This document shows positions 39,064 to 51,000 of a stretch of DNA of 64,000 bases, piece after piece; the stretch's first letter is position 1, and the number at the start of each line of letters is the position of its first letter. The DNA lies in assembly GCA_013399115.1 (NCBI GenBank), contig VXAA01002162.1:67870-131869 (forward strand), written 5' to 3'. Position numbers and translations under genes: made by a program. This stretch comes from Anseranas semipalmata (lineage: Eukaryota > Chordata > Aves > Anseriformes > Anseranatidae). Under the pieces are notes generated by a model. That model was not told where the DNA came from, made no database searches, and saw nothing but the letters and a program-made list of their open reading frames with translations.

Positions 39064-39789
39064 GATAGCTTGCTCTGGAAGCTTGATGTTCAAAATAATT
39101 CATTGATGATAATCATCAAAACAATAATAGGAAGCTGAAGAAAAAATAAAATGACCTTTTTTAATTCAAACCTGGGAAGAAAATGAGTTTTCCTGCACAA
39201 CCAAAAACTGCTTTCAGCAGCGGTTTTATCTCTGTGGAATTGGTGCCAATATCATGCTGTTACATATCCCTTCTGTTCAGTACCTAAAAGGCTGGGGGAG
39301 ATAATTTTTTCACGCATATTCCCAGCCCTGCTCTATTCCCTTTGAGCTTTGCAGGATCAGCACAAAAGGTCTAGAAAGTAGGCTGGAAAAATCAGCTGCG
39401 GGTTCTCCTTGAAAGAAGGGCTCCCGAGCTGCCGCAGTGCCAGCAGAGCCAGCTGTCCAGCCCCAGCAGCTGCTCATCTCCAGTGCTCTGGGTGGACCAA
39501 GGTCATGATCCTCCCTGTGCTCCTGGCCTGGGGACAGCCCAGCCCCTAAGGACTGCAGCTAGCGAGGAGTGGCAAAGCATCCTCCATCTGGCCCAGAATC
39601 AGGTGACAAAAGGTCCCTGCTGTCTTTCTGTTTGGATGTCAGGATCCTGTGTGCACTTGCAACCTGAAGATTTACATTGGAATTCTTTCTAACAGAACTT
39701 ATTAACAGCAGGAACATGTGATTATGTCCATTCCTATCATATGGGGCTTTTCAGAGACAGCACTCTTTAAAAATTGTATAAGCAAAGAT

Positions 39790-41742
39790 TTCACAGAATG
39801 GTTGAGGTGGGAAGGAACCTCTGGAGGTCATCTGGTCCAACCAGAGCAGTCCCAGCTCTCAGCCTCTCCTCATAAGGGAGGTGCTCCAGTCCCTTCACCA
39901 TCTGGGTGGCCCTTTGCTGGACTCTCTCCAGTGCGTCCAGGTCTCTCCTGTACCGGGGAGCCCAGAACTGGACACAGTGCTCCAGGTGAGGCCTCCTCAG
40001 TGCTGAGGAGAAGGATCACCTCCCTCGGCCTGCTGGAATCGTTCCTCCTATTGCAGCCCAGGAGGCTGTTGGCCTTCTCTGTTGCATGGTTGTATTTCTG
40101 GCTCGTGTTCAACTTGTTGGCCACCAGGACCCCCAGGTCCTTTTTGTTAAAAACTGCTTTCCAACTGGTTGACCCCGCAGCCTATACTGGTGCCTGGGGT
40201 TGTTCCTCTCCAGGGTCAGGACTTTGCACTTCCCCTCATTGAACGTCACGAGGTTCCTGTCAGCCCATTTCTCCAGCCTGTCACAGTCGCTCTGGGTTGC
40301 AGCACAAACATTTGCTGTAGTAGCCACTCCTCCCTGTTTTGTACCACCTGCAAGCCTGCTGAGGGTGCACTCTGTGCCACTAGGGACTAGGTAACTAATG
40401 AAGATGTTAAACAGTGTCATCCCCAGTATCCACCCTCGTGCACACCTACAGTGAGTGGCCTGCAGGTGGACTTTGTGTTGCTGATAAGAATACTTTCAGC
40501 CCAGCAATTCAGCCAATTTTTGGTTCAGGTCACTGTCCTCTTACCTAGTCTGTACTTCATCAATTTGCCAGTGAGGATGTTATGACAGACAGTGTCAAAA
40601 ACCTTGCTAAACTCCAGATAAACAACATCCACTTCTTCCCCCTCATGCACCAGACTCATCCTTTTATAATAGAAAGCTACCAGCCTGCTCAAGAATGATC
40701 TTCCCTTCCTAGACCCGTGCTGACTACTCCTGATCACCTCTTGTATTTCATTAGTTTGCAAATCAAATCCAGGATTTATTGCTCTATCCCCTCCCCAGAG
40801 ACTGAGGTGAGGCCAACTGGCCTTTAGCTCCTTCTTAAAGAAGGCAGCAACATTTGTTTTTTCCAGTCCTCAGGAACCTCCCCCAACTTCCATGACCTTT
40901 CAAGGATTATTGAGATTGGCTTTACGGTGACATCAGCCAGCTCCCTCAGTGCTTGTGGTTGCATCACATCAGGTCCCACAGACTTGTGTGTCCAGGTTTT
41001 TTAAGTCTTCCCTAACCTGATCCTCCTCCAATAATGCTAATTCTTCCTTGTTCCAGATGTTGCTGGGGGTCTCAGAGGCCTGGAAGTCCTGAAGGTTGGT
41101 CTTACCAGCAAAAAACAAAGAGAAAAGGACATTGAGTACATTGAGATTTTCCATGTTCCCTGCCACCAGGTCCCCTGCCCCATTCAGATGCAGGCCCACA
41201 TTTTTGCTAGCCTCCCTTTTGCTGTATATGTACCCGCAGAAACCTCTCGTGTTGCCCTTCACATCTTTCTCCAGATTCAGCTCCCAGTGGGCTTTGACTT
41301 TCCTAATCTGATCCCTGCATGATTGGCAGTGTTTCTAATTCCTCCCGTATCACCTGACCCTACCTCCACCTCTTGTATATTTCTTTTGTATCTTTGAGTT
41401 TTGTCAGGAGCTTCTTCTTCATCCATGCAGGCCTCCTGTAGGCCTGATGATCTGCTTCTTCTCTCTCATCAGGCAGTCTGTAGCGGACACCCACACCAAT
41501 CCTGCCCTCGTTGGTCTGCCAGCCAGTCCAGACCCATCAGCTCTCGCTGGCACATGGCAGAGCTCAATGCATCCCTGCTTCTTTCTCAAATACGGGACAA
41601 ATACGGGCCCTTCCTCATCATCCCAGCCTGTCCTTCCCAAAGAGCCCGTATCCAGCCACTGCAGCACTCCAGTTACATGCATGTGACTATCCATTACTCG
41701 GAGATTTCTAAAAATCCAGGCTCCATCTACTGAAGAATTCAA
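39790..41742 (-). mobile_element. Long CR1 LINE copy with reverse-transcriptase and endonuclease remnants
   Basis: The 3' terminus (TTCACAGAATGGTTGAGG) is at the left. Reading the minus strand from right to left there is an endonuclease-derived piece (41742 to about 41460), then the linker segment with EACMDEEELLTKLKD, then 41262-40969 (GFCGYIYSKREASKNVG and EEDQVREDLKNLD), then reverse-transcriptase sequence EVDVVYLEFSKVFDTVCHN, then GTECTLSRLAGGTKQGGVA, and the ORF2 C-terminus (LGSWWP to the 3' UTR). It is about 1.95 kb, much longer than the other copies, but dead: frameshifts and stops abound, the FADD catalytic box is replaced by LAGG, there is a deletion inside the endonuclease part near 41455, and most of the 3' UTR is missing at about 39842. 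Confidence 0.93.
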
Positions 41743-44700
41743 AGGTGAGCGCTTCCTTTTTTCATTTCTCTTTCAAACTGAACTGGCAACAAACGTAAAG
41801 CCCATTTCTCAGTACCATTGCAAAGTGCATGTATTATGGTCAAATAAGTCCTATGCTGCCGTTAGTTTTGCAACAAAGAAATGTTTCTATCAGATGGTTC
41901 TTATCAACGAAATTAAATAGAAACGATAAATGGCTTGCTAATGTTTTTCTGTGAGCCAGTTTTAAAATGGGTCACATTGTTCTTCTCTTTACTAGCAACC
42001 TAAAATAGAAGTTATTATATCAACAGTGGTTTTCACATAATAGAACATTTTCTGAAATTGAGTTTAGGTAATGTTTTTCCTTGAAAATTAAGGCTATAGT
42101 AGTATAGTTATTGAAAATTATCATAGTTTACTTTTTATTTTTCTATTTAAAAGCAATATTCTTGATAGTAAGAATTGCAGTTGGAGTTCTGACTAAAGAA
42201 AACGATCCCTTGGTACAGGCAATAGGGAAAATGAATGCTGATGTTGACAGCACAGCATTATAGAGGCTTCTTTTCCCTTCGTGGGCCAAATTGTCTGCTA
42301 GCATATTTGATGCAATTCCACAGACTTCAGTTGGACTGCACCAATTTCTGTTACGGAGAATACAGGACATATTTTTAATTAAAATTGGACTAAGTTGTAA
42401 AAATAATGACAAAATTTAAGTAAAACCTGGCCAGCATTTTCTTTCACAAATCTTAGATTTGTTAGGCTATTTCTGAAAATCAAACCGCAGTTCATTTCCC
42501 CCTGGAGTGTCTTGCAGATGTGCAGCTGCAGCTCTTCAACATCGAGGAAATTCCGATCTACCCGCGGCCACCAGCAGAGCCAGGCACACGCAGCCCACCC
42601 AAGGCACGCGGGGCCATCCAAGAGCCACCGGCACCTCCGAGAGAGCATAAACTGGAAATTCAGGTGTGTGCAGGGTGAAAGTTGCTTGGCCTGGCTCGGA
42701 TTTGTGCATCACTCCTGTGCTGGTGAAGACTGCGCTCAGGCAAGGCCACGTGCAGCTGCAGAGGGCTCCCCCTCTGAGAACAGATTTTCTCGGTCTCGTG
42801 TAACCAGCTTCTGCTCCCGCTCAGCTCTCCGCTCGGGATGAAAGGGCAGCTCAGGGCTCCACTTCGGTGGCCTGCATTAAAGCAGGGCTAGGAAGGTCAG
42901 AACCATTTGCAACCCTTAAAAATATAGTAAGGGAAAATAAAGAGGTCTTTCCAACACCTGCTGAATGGAAACTAAGCGCAGGAGAGAACAGACTCAAGTA
43001 CAAGGTCCCAAATACACCTTGCACAGAGCATTGAACTCTTTGGGGATTTCTTCAGAGAGGTGAACTTGCACAGAGATCAATGAAAGCCTGCACACTCAAT
43101 CTGTTTCCTATAAAAAAAATACCTCTGAGTCTCTCCAGTGTGCAAGTAAGAACTGTCTGAAAGTCACAGGGAAATGAAGTGCTGAAAGGCTAAGAATCTC
43201 ATGCTTCTTTTTCTTTTTATACACTCTTTATTCCCAGGGATCCTATGGGAAGCATAGGACTTCAGCAGAGGGACAGCAGGAAAGATTCAGGGCTGTTAAA
43301 TTAGTAGCTTGTTTAAATCCCAAGGTAAACTAGTTGTGCTAAATTAATCTATGAAGCCTCACGTGAAATCTAGAGCCCCTGAGCAGTGCAGATATTTTGA
43401 GATGATCTAATTGTGGCTGGTGAGAAGGGAGAGTATGGGCACGAGCGATGCCATGCTCTGTGCTGCAGTGGGCTCAGCACACGGCTCAGTGCAAAAAGCT
43501 GACATGGGCAACGCAGCCAGAGCACCAAGGATCAAAGGTATCCAGGCATTTCTAGAAATGAGTTGCTGGACTATTCATAGGATAGCAGATTTGAAATGCT
43601 TGCTAGGAAACTGAGGAAGATGTGCACAGCAAACATGGGAGCTCCTGAAAGTAGTGGAGGGATGGGAAAGAGCTGGGAAGGCTGCTGCTGCCAATTAATA
43701 GCTCGTGTTGCACAGCAGCTGTCCCTCATGGAAGTTTCTTTAGTTTTCAAGAGGGAATCAGAAGAACTCCAGCTAGCTTTGTTTTATGAAGCTCAGCACT
43801 GTGTAGGACAATGCTGCTTTGTGAGTCCAGCGCTGGAGAATGATGTGGGGTGGGAGCCCTGTGTCTGTCCTCACACCCCACCAGCCCAATGCCAGCACTA
43901 TGAGTGCACGTGTGAATTCTCATGGTATTGTCAATTTAATGACTATAACCAAACAAGAAAGCAGTAGAGAAGACTTCCAATGTACTGCTGGTAAATGTGG
44001 AAATTGCAGTATGTTAGTATATCCACCTTCTTCGGGTAGATGGCATTGATGCACTGGGGTGGACTTTCCTACAAGATTCCTAAGATTATAATTCTGTTTT
44101 TATCTCTCTGCATGAATGGAGGAAAACATTTCTAAATATCATGCTAAAGACAGCAAATAAAATGAATATGTATTCTGCAATTTGTGACTCCTTCAAGATG
44201 TGATTGATGGTTGTCCCATTGCCACAGGTCAACCTCTGCCTTAGGAAACTCCAGATAATCTTCAGCTGCCTTTCCTAAACAATTAACAGGATGGACAAGA
44301 CTAAGATAACAATGCACAATCCATTTTCCTAAAGCAGCTGACAGAAGGAAATGGATACCAAATGAATTAACTCATTAGAACAGGACGGCACATTCAGAAA
44401 TCCCAAACAAACTGCCTGGAATGATTTAAATCTAGCATGAGGTTAATGCCCGCCCCTTGTTGAGGGGTGTCAGTATCGTAAGCTAGTGCTCCATTATCAG
44501 AAAGGCTGATGGGATGGGTGTAAATCCTGGGGTTTGTATGCTAGGATGAGCCTGGACTTAATTAATTACATGACTAAAATACTGCCTATAGTGGCCACAC
44601 ACACACGTTGCATATTAATTGCAAGGGCTATGTTCACATGCATGGACACACACACAAACACCACACGCTGACGTACCAAACACTTTATAATACAAGCAAA

Positions 44701-47700
44701 AGTTGCTATTAATTCTTCCTTGTTGAGAGGAATCAGTAACAGTAGAAGGCATGTTATATGCCATAAATACATTCTGTCTTTAAAAAGCTGCATCTGTATC
44801 CAACGCAAAAATGTGGCAGTCATCTGAAGGGAGCAAGGTTTCTCTCATGCCTGACTTATAACCAACAGAGAATTTCTCAGAAATTGGGTTTTACCATTTG
44901 TCAGCCACAAGCTGTCAGCAAAGCCTAATTTCTCCTGGTAAACTTCCACCTGTCCCTCCTTCAAAGTTACAGGAGCGTATTTTTTTGAAAATTGTGGACC
45001 TTCATTCAGCATACCAGATTCCATTACAGCACGGCTAAAGTAACATGGACATTTCTAGCTGTCATTAATAGGGTATACTTAAGAGGTTTAGTACCTTTTT
45101 ATCCTTGATGGGGTAATAAGCCATAAGTAAGGGACTCAGGTATTACAGAACCACTCAGCACCACATGTGTAGCACAACATATACTTTGCAAAGAGACAAC
45201 CGGCAGCCAACGCAGTTTGGGGTATTTCTTCACATATAGACGGCAAAGGCATGATAGCAATTTTCATTAAAAAATATTCTTAGTAACATGAGTCCTTGTT
45301 AAATCACTGTATTTGACAATGGCTCCAACTTGATTAATGTGAGCAAATAATGGGGACAAGACAATACTATAGGAAGGGTCCTGCTGACTGGTACCTGAGG
45401 ACCCCACACATGGTCTATAGCCAGCAGCTCTAAAACTTGGCACTCCCTTTGGCGCAGGAATCACTTGGGACAAGGGTCATCCCCAAGCAAAAGCAATTCA
45501 AGCAGCACAATGTAATACGTCTGAGAGGAAAATAAGGAAGGAAGGAGGAAGGCTCAATTCATCCTCTGCGCTGCCAATCATTTTTACCTCGCCCTAGATT
45601 ACACAATATGCATAGCGGGGATTGCAAAGCATGCATACATCAGGAAAGACAACAGTCTTTGTTAGCCCTTCCGCTGATCAGTGTGAGCTCTCGGATGTCT
45701 GAGGTGGAAAGGTTGCAGCCACAGACTTCACAGCATCTCCACCCAGATTCACTCTACATCCCCATCAATTACCCAGGGTTAAGAGGAGGAGAGGTTAAAT
45801 GCTTTTGTGTGAAGTCTGTGTTTATTCTGGTGGCATAAAAAGAAGACTCCAGTGTAAATCAAATTAAGTAGCTTCCTCCTCCAAAATGAAATTGTTACTG
45901 TGCAATACAGAATAAAATAAAATTCCAGGAGTTTGTGATCTGATTTCATTTTGCAATGATGTTTTACAGTGTGTAGTGCCCAACCATACATAGTGACAGT
46001 CATATTGAGAGCATGTGAGGATTTACAACACGTAACGATGTGCAATGTCTTTAGTGCTCAAACTCTCATTCCTTTGTCTGCGTGTGAACTGTGGTTATAC
46101 AAACTGGCTTAGCACAAAGCAGACATTTCCTCATCCCCAAAATATCAGGTGTACTGGAATGTGGTAAAATTACAAAAGTAAGAGCAGAATTACTGTAGTT
46201 CAAGGGACCATGTCATATGGTTGCAACCATTCTTTTCCTTGAGTACGTAGGCTTATTGTGACATGCCAGTTGATCTTAGGAGGTGTTAAAAATCCCTTTT
46301 TTTAAACTGTATTCATCACTCCCCTTTAACTGGATTCCCCACATCCACACATCCACATGCAGGCACACACATACACACACCTAGCCTTTTTTATTATGCA
46401 CCAAAAGGCTTTAGTGGAGCCCCAAGCCACAGCATTTCTGAAATCAAATATGTTGGCATTTTGTGGAAGCTATCTTGCAAATTCTGGTAGAACAGATGTG
46501 CGATCCCAATTCAAGGCAAGCTCCTTGCAACCTGCCAGCTCTGCATACAAATTGAGAGTCTGAATCATACACAATCCTCCTCCTTTATTTTGTTCTGGCC
46601 GAAAACAGCTCTCTGAGATCAACCTCATCCATGCAAATGTCCCAAAGAGAAATGCTAGATTTAGCTGACAGATGCATAAAGTCTCCTGTTGTCACAGAAT
46701 TCCCCAGTGTCTGCTCAGCACCAGATGTCAAAGAATGCAAATCTACAGCTGGCTCTGGTGTTCATTTGTACTCCAAATTCCCTCCTTCACAGCTGTTGTT
46801 TTCCACTTCCATGTACATAGAGCCAAATTTTCAGAAGTAGGAGAGAGACCATGGATCCGTATATTGATGTGAATATACATGTTTGTTTATTTGTCTGGAA
46901 AATGCCTGTTTGAGTTGAATAATAAGTGTATATGTGAGGGTATATTGGAGCATGCTCAACTGCCAGGGTTGGAAGCAACCTTGCTCATCTTTCAAACATA
47001 ATCTCTTTTCAACAGGTGCTCTGGAACGGTATTGTCTCTCTGACCATCTCTTTGCAGTTAAACAGTAGGATTCCCATCCTTGCTTAGCCCTCCTGGGCAC
47101 TGTGGAAATCATAATCATAACCACAGTAATACAAAACAACAGATGTGTAATTGTGAGGAAGCGCAGAGCGGTGTTTCTTCAGTTATCTGTGGGGGCCATT
47201 GCTGGCCACCCTGGAAGCCCCTCAGGAAAGGAAGCTCTATCCTGGCAATGTAAATACGGTTTTAAACCTTTGTGTTTCCTTGTGTAGATATTACCAGCCT
47301 GCACAGCTTTTTAAATATAGTCAGTGAGTGCCACTAAAATAGTATGTCTGCAAGAGCTGAACTGATGTGAACTTTTTCTTTGTATTTACACAGGGGAAAA
47401 ATCTGGCAGAGCAGTAAGGGTGATTACAACAATCCACGTTTGTTTTCCTGGGCTTCCTGTAAATGAGTTCAGATTTGCCATGTTCACCCCCAGTGGTCTT
47501 AAGTGTAGTTTAGATTTCATTTCCCTAAATGAAGATAGCATGCATATGGAGACATTTCCTTCCTCTTACCTATGTAATGATCTTCAAATCTCTGAGTTCT
47601 CAGTTGTACAGACAGTAATCATAATCTTACCAAATATTTGTTTAAATAAACCTCTGATTTTTGGCCAAAAATTATATTTTATTATTATAAATTGCTGATT

Positions 47701-47765
47701 TATATTTTTAAAAGTTTGTTCATCCTAGTGCTGAGACACCTGGCTGTGTTTAAAAGGGGTGAGTC
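41743..47765. other. Intergenic sequence
   Basis: AT-rich except for the GC-rich patch at about 42500-42850. Short CA-rich stretches occur near 44600-44660 and 46360-46380. No recognisable gene or additional transposon. Confidence 0.7.
42518..42663 (+). other. Exon-like segment in a CpG-rich patch (candidate)
   Basis: 146 nt bounded on the plus strand by an acceptor-like GAGTGTCTTGCAG with upstream pyrimidines and a donor-like ATTCAG|GTGTGT. One frame is open throughout (48 codons), reading VQLQLFNIEEIPIYPRPPAE and ending REHKLEIQ, a proline-rich segment I do not recognise. The surrounding sequence to about 42850 has more G+C and CpG than its neighbours, which by itself lengthens open frames, and another frame is open here too. 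It may be an exon of an unannotated transcript or chance. Confidence 0.25.
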
Positions 47766-48080
47766 TTCACAGAATCACAGAGTGGTTGAGGCTGGAAGGG
47801 ACCTCTGGAGGCCACCTTGTCCAACCCCTGCTCAAGCAGGGCCACCCAGAGCAGGTTGCCCAGGACCATGTCCAGGTGGCTTCTGAATAGCTCCAAGGAG
47901 GAAGACTCCGCAACCTCTCTGGACAACCTGTGCCAGTGCTCCATCACCCGCACAGCACAGAAGTGCTTCCTGATGCTCAGAGGGAGCCTCCTGTGTTCCA
48001 GTGTGTGCCCATTGCCTTCTGTCCTGGCACTGGGCACCACTGAACAGAGCCTGGCTCCATCCTCTTTGCACCCTCCCTTC
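47766..48080 (-). mobile_element. CR1 LINE 3' fragment
   Basis: Starts TTCACAGAATCACAGAGTGG on the plus strand (CR1 3' terminus reversed) and continues with the 3' UTR and the last ORF2 codons, ending near CCTCTTTGCACCCTCCCTTC. Minus orientation, 5'-truncated, with moderate divergence. Open frames on both strands across it belong to the repeat. Confidence 0.93.
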
Positions 48081-51000
48081 TTACATGATGGGAGGGGAAG
48101 TACTCAAAACACAGGTTTGAATCTGTATATAAAGTCCAGATTGGACAACCACATATAAATCCCTGATTCCTAAGGAAAGTATCGCATGCACTGTACCAGT
48201 GCAGCATAACTTATATCGAATTCAGAATGTTTTTCTTTTCCCAAACTCTTTTTGTTGCCTTCAGCTAGATGGGGATATTTTTGTCTCGGCTTTATGCCCC
48301 TGAATGTTTCAATGCCTGCACCAGCTGCAGCTCACCCATTCACCAAGTCACCTGTTCACTACAGCACTCTCTCCCCAGCTTCACTGAGACCCAGGATCGC
48401 AAACCCATGCTGTGAATAGCAGTACTGTACAGACCTCTTGTCCAGCACCGGTAGCCGGCATAGACCAGCCCCACGAGGATTGCCGCATGCTTCTTCAAGT
48501 CTTGGTTGGGCTTGTATGCAGCTACCCCAGCTCTGTCTGAAACATCGCTACCCAACACTACCAGCTCTGGCCTCAGGGCAAGCAGAGCTAGGCTGAGTGT
48601 CTGCATTTGCAATATGAATACTCTTTTAAATCTTCACTTTGCCAATAAGATTGAATCAGATAACTTAATCTGACACAAAATACTGAAAAGTTGACTCCTT
48701 GTAATGTTGCATAAGGCAACACCAGAATCCTATTTTTGTCATGAAATGTTTTAACATAACTTGAATGACAGCTACGAAATATGGAAGTTAAGCAGAACAG
48801 AGGTGTAATGAGAAGCCCTATTTCTGTATTTACTGACTGTGGCCATGAGACAGAGCAACAATTATGAAAATGTTAAGTATTAAATGCACTTTTGGGCAGT
48901 CTAGCAGTGTTTATTTACAACTGTTATTATACATATTATGCATACCCATAATATCCAGTTTTCAGTGTAGACAATTGTATCAACTTAGGAAAGCAGTGGT
49001 TTAAGATAAAAGAACAAGTGATGTTTGCTGGCTTTACAATAAGCAATAGCAGAGATATGCACCTATCAGATAAGAAGAAAGGAGGGAGAAGAGTTTAAAA
49101 TACTTTGTTTGAAGTGATATGACCCGGCACAAATAGCCTCAGTGACATTTTAAGATCAAATGGCCCCAGCATCAAGTACACGTACTTCATATCATCAAGG
49201 GAAGCTGTCACAGGTTCAGCCTGATCTGCCCAAGCAAATGAGCTGGCGCCTGCAGTGACAGAGGCTTGTGTTTGATTCTGAGCTCCTGAAGTTAATCCTG
49301 TTTTTTTTCACAAGTATCACCAGGTTGTATGTACTTATGTATTTGACTTCAAATTACTTTCTTGTGATAATATCCTAATAAAGTGTTTTATACAGTAATT
49401 AGAAATGTTTCTACCAAGTTACATTTTCAGGTTAGTGACTCTTTTTGTGAGAGAATGGAAGGGAATTACTACTAAGGCAAAAGTAAATATTTCTGAAATT
49501 GATAAAGAAATACAAATTCAGAGGTTTAAAAAGCTGTCAAGAGATGACATTTAAAAATGAGATTTTGTAAAAGGAATGTTAAAAATGTTGAACAAATATT
49601 GAAGAAAGAGTAAACACTGAGAAAGGTAGGGAAGCCAGGGAGATTTTCAAATGGCCTGTGCCACCAAAAATATGTTGAGTCTGAGACTACAGGATGTTGA
49701 GACACAAGGTGTGAGAAGTCAGCAGGAAAACAAAGTGCTAATTTGGCCCAGAGGAAAGCACAAGAGGTGTGTGAGGAGGGAATTTAAAAACCTGCCAGTG
49801 GTTGTGTTTGGAAATTTGGGGGGAAAGAGTCATTCTAGGCAAGCAGACAGGTAGGCAGCTATTGCATCAAAACTAAGTGGGGGGGGNAAGCAGGACTGGC
49901 AGTTTCTTCCATTGCAAAGTCTTTAATGCATAGGAAACAAATAAAGGACATTTGTGCCGAAAGAGCAGTCTGTCAAAGCCTGCCCCTCGCCCCTCCACAC
50001 CAAACACCACTTCTGTTAGAAGGAAACACACATTTTCTAACAGCGTTGCTCTCCGTGAGTGAATACATAGTTGGAGATTGCCACCCCTGCTGACCACGGG
50101 AGGTCCTACTGCAGACGTAGGGCCTGAGCCCCACAGTGACACTTTGGAGCATTGGGCCACCAGGAACAACTGTCACTGCTGCATACAATCAGATTCCTTT
50201 GGATTAATTATATTGCATGTCTGCTTTATGTTCATTATAATAGAGATTTATCTCAGAAGCAATGCTTTCTGCTTGGAAAAATAAATGTTTCTACTTTGCT
50301 TCATTGCCTAATAGCTGGAGGAGTCCATTATCCTGGGAAAACATTTTTTCCATTTAGACTGACTCTTAAATATTTTATGACCATTTTCCTGCCTAGCTTT
50401 CACAGTAAATAAAATAAATACATGACAGACACAAGATGTTAAATAGTCACCAATATGTATAATTTAGCGTACACAATGAATTCTCACATATTTTCGTTTT
50501 GATTTTCTATCACTGTACTATACTTCTTCCTTCGGTTATTTTCATTTAATTCACCCAGCCAGTGCTCAGTCCAACTACCATTCAGTCTCTGTGTTATATG
50601 GACTTCACAGTGGGCTTTGGGAGTTACAGCTTTTAAATGATGTGGTTCCTGGATTTGGATCCTAGAGTTCGAAAAGGCATTCAGTTATTACTTCTCTTCT
50701 GCAGGGATTGCTGCTGTTGACATTTCAATGTAGTACTTCTGCTGCTAATGGTAGAAGACGGTAGAAGACTTTTTTAATTATTAAATGTAATGCGTTCTAT
50801 AGTTCTGCACACAGAGCCAAAACAGCTCACGTAGTCCAGCTACACTGGTTGACAGCAGAGAGGAGGGGAGACTCAAAGGCGTCGTAGGAATATGCTGATT
50901 GAGCACATCCCTGCAAACTGTTTTGCTGAGCCTCCTCTCTGTCTTCAGGAACACTGATGGAGGAATGACGGCAGTAAAATCACCTGCTGTCACTTGCATG

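Larger units (their letters stand above)
26945..39789. other. Intergenic sequence upstream of CA8
   Basis: The first 600 bp after the CR1 copy have moderate GC content and no recognisable exon. The rest is AT-rich with scattered short frames. Contents noted elsewhere: (TTGG)n, a 44-base poly(T), a 24-bp exact repeat pair at 33472 and 34455, the long minus-strand frame at 34.95-35.92 kb, and an A-rich tract at 39.03 kb. No RAB2A or other known gene exon was seen. Confidence 0.7.

Noticed and set aside
44590..44665. CRISPR-like or satellite array
   Set aside because: Only short CA-rich stretches without regular repeat-spacer structure; no array of that kind exists in the window.
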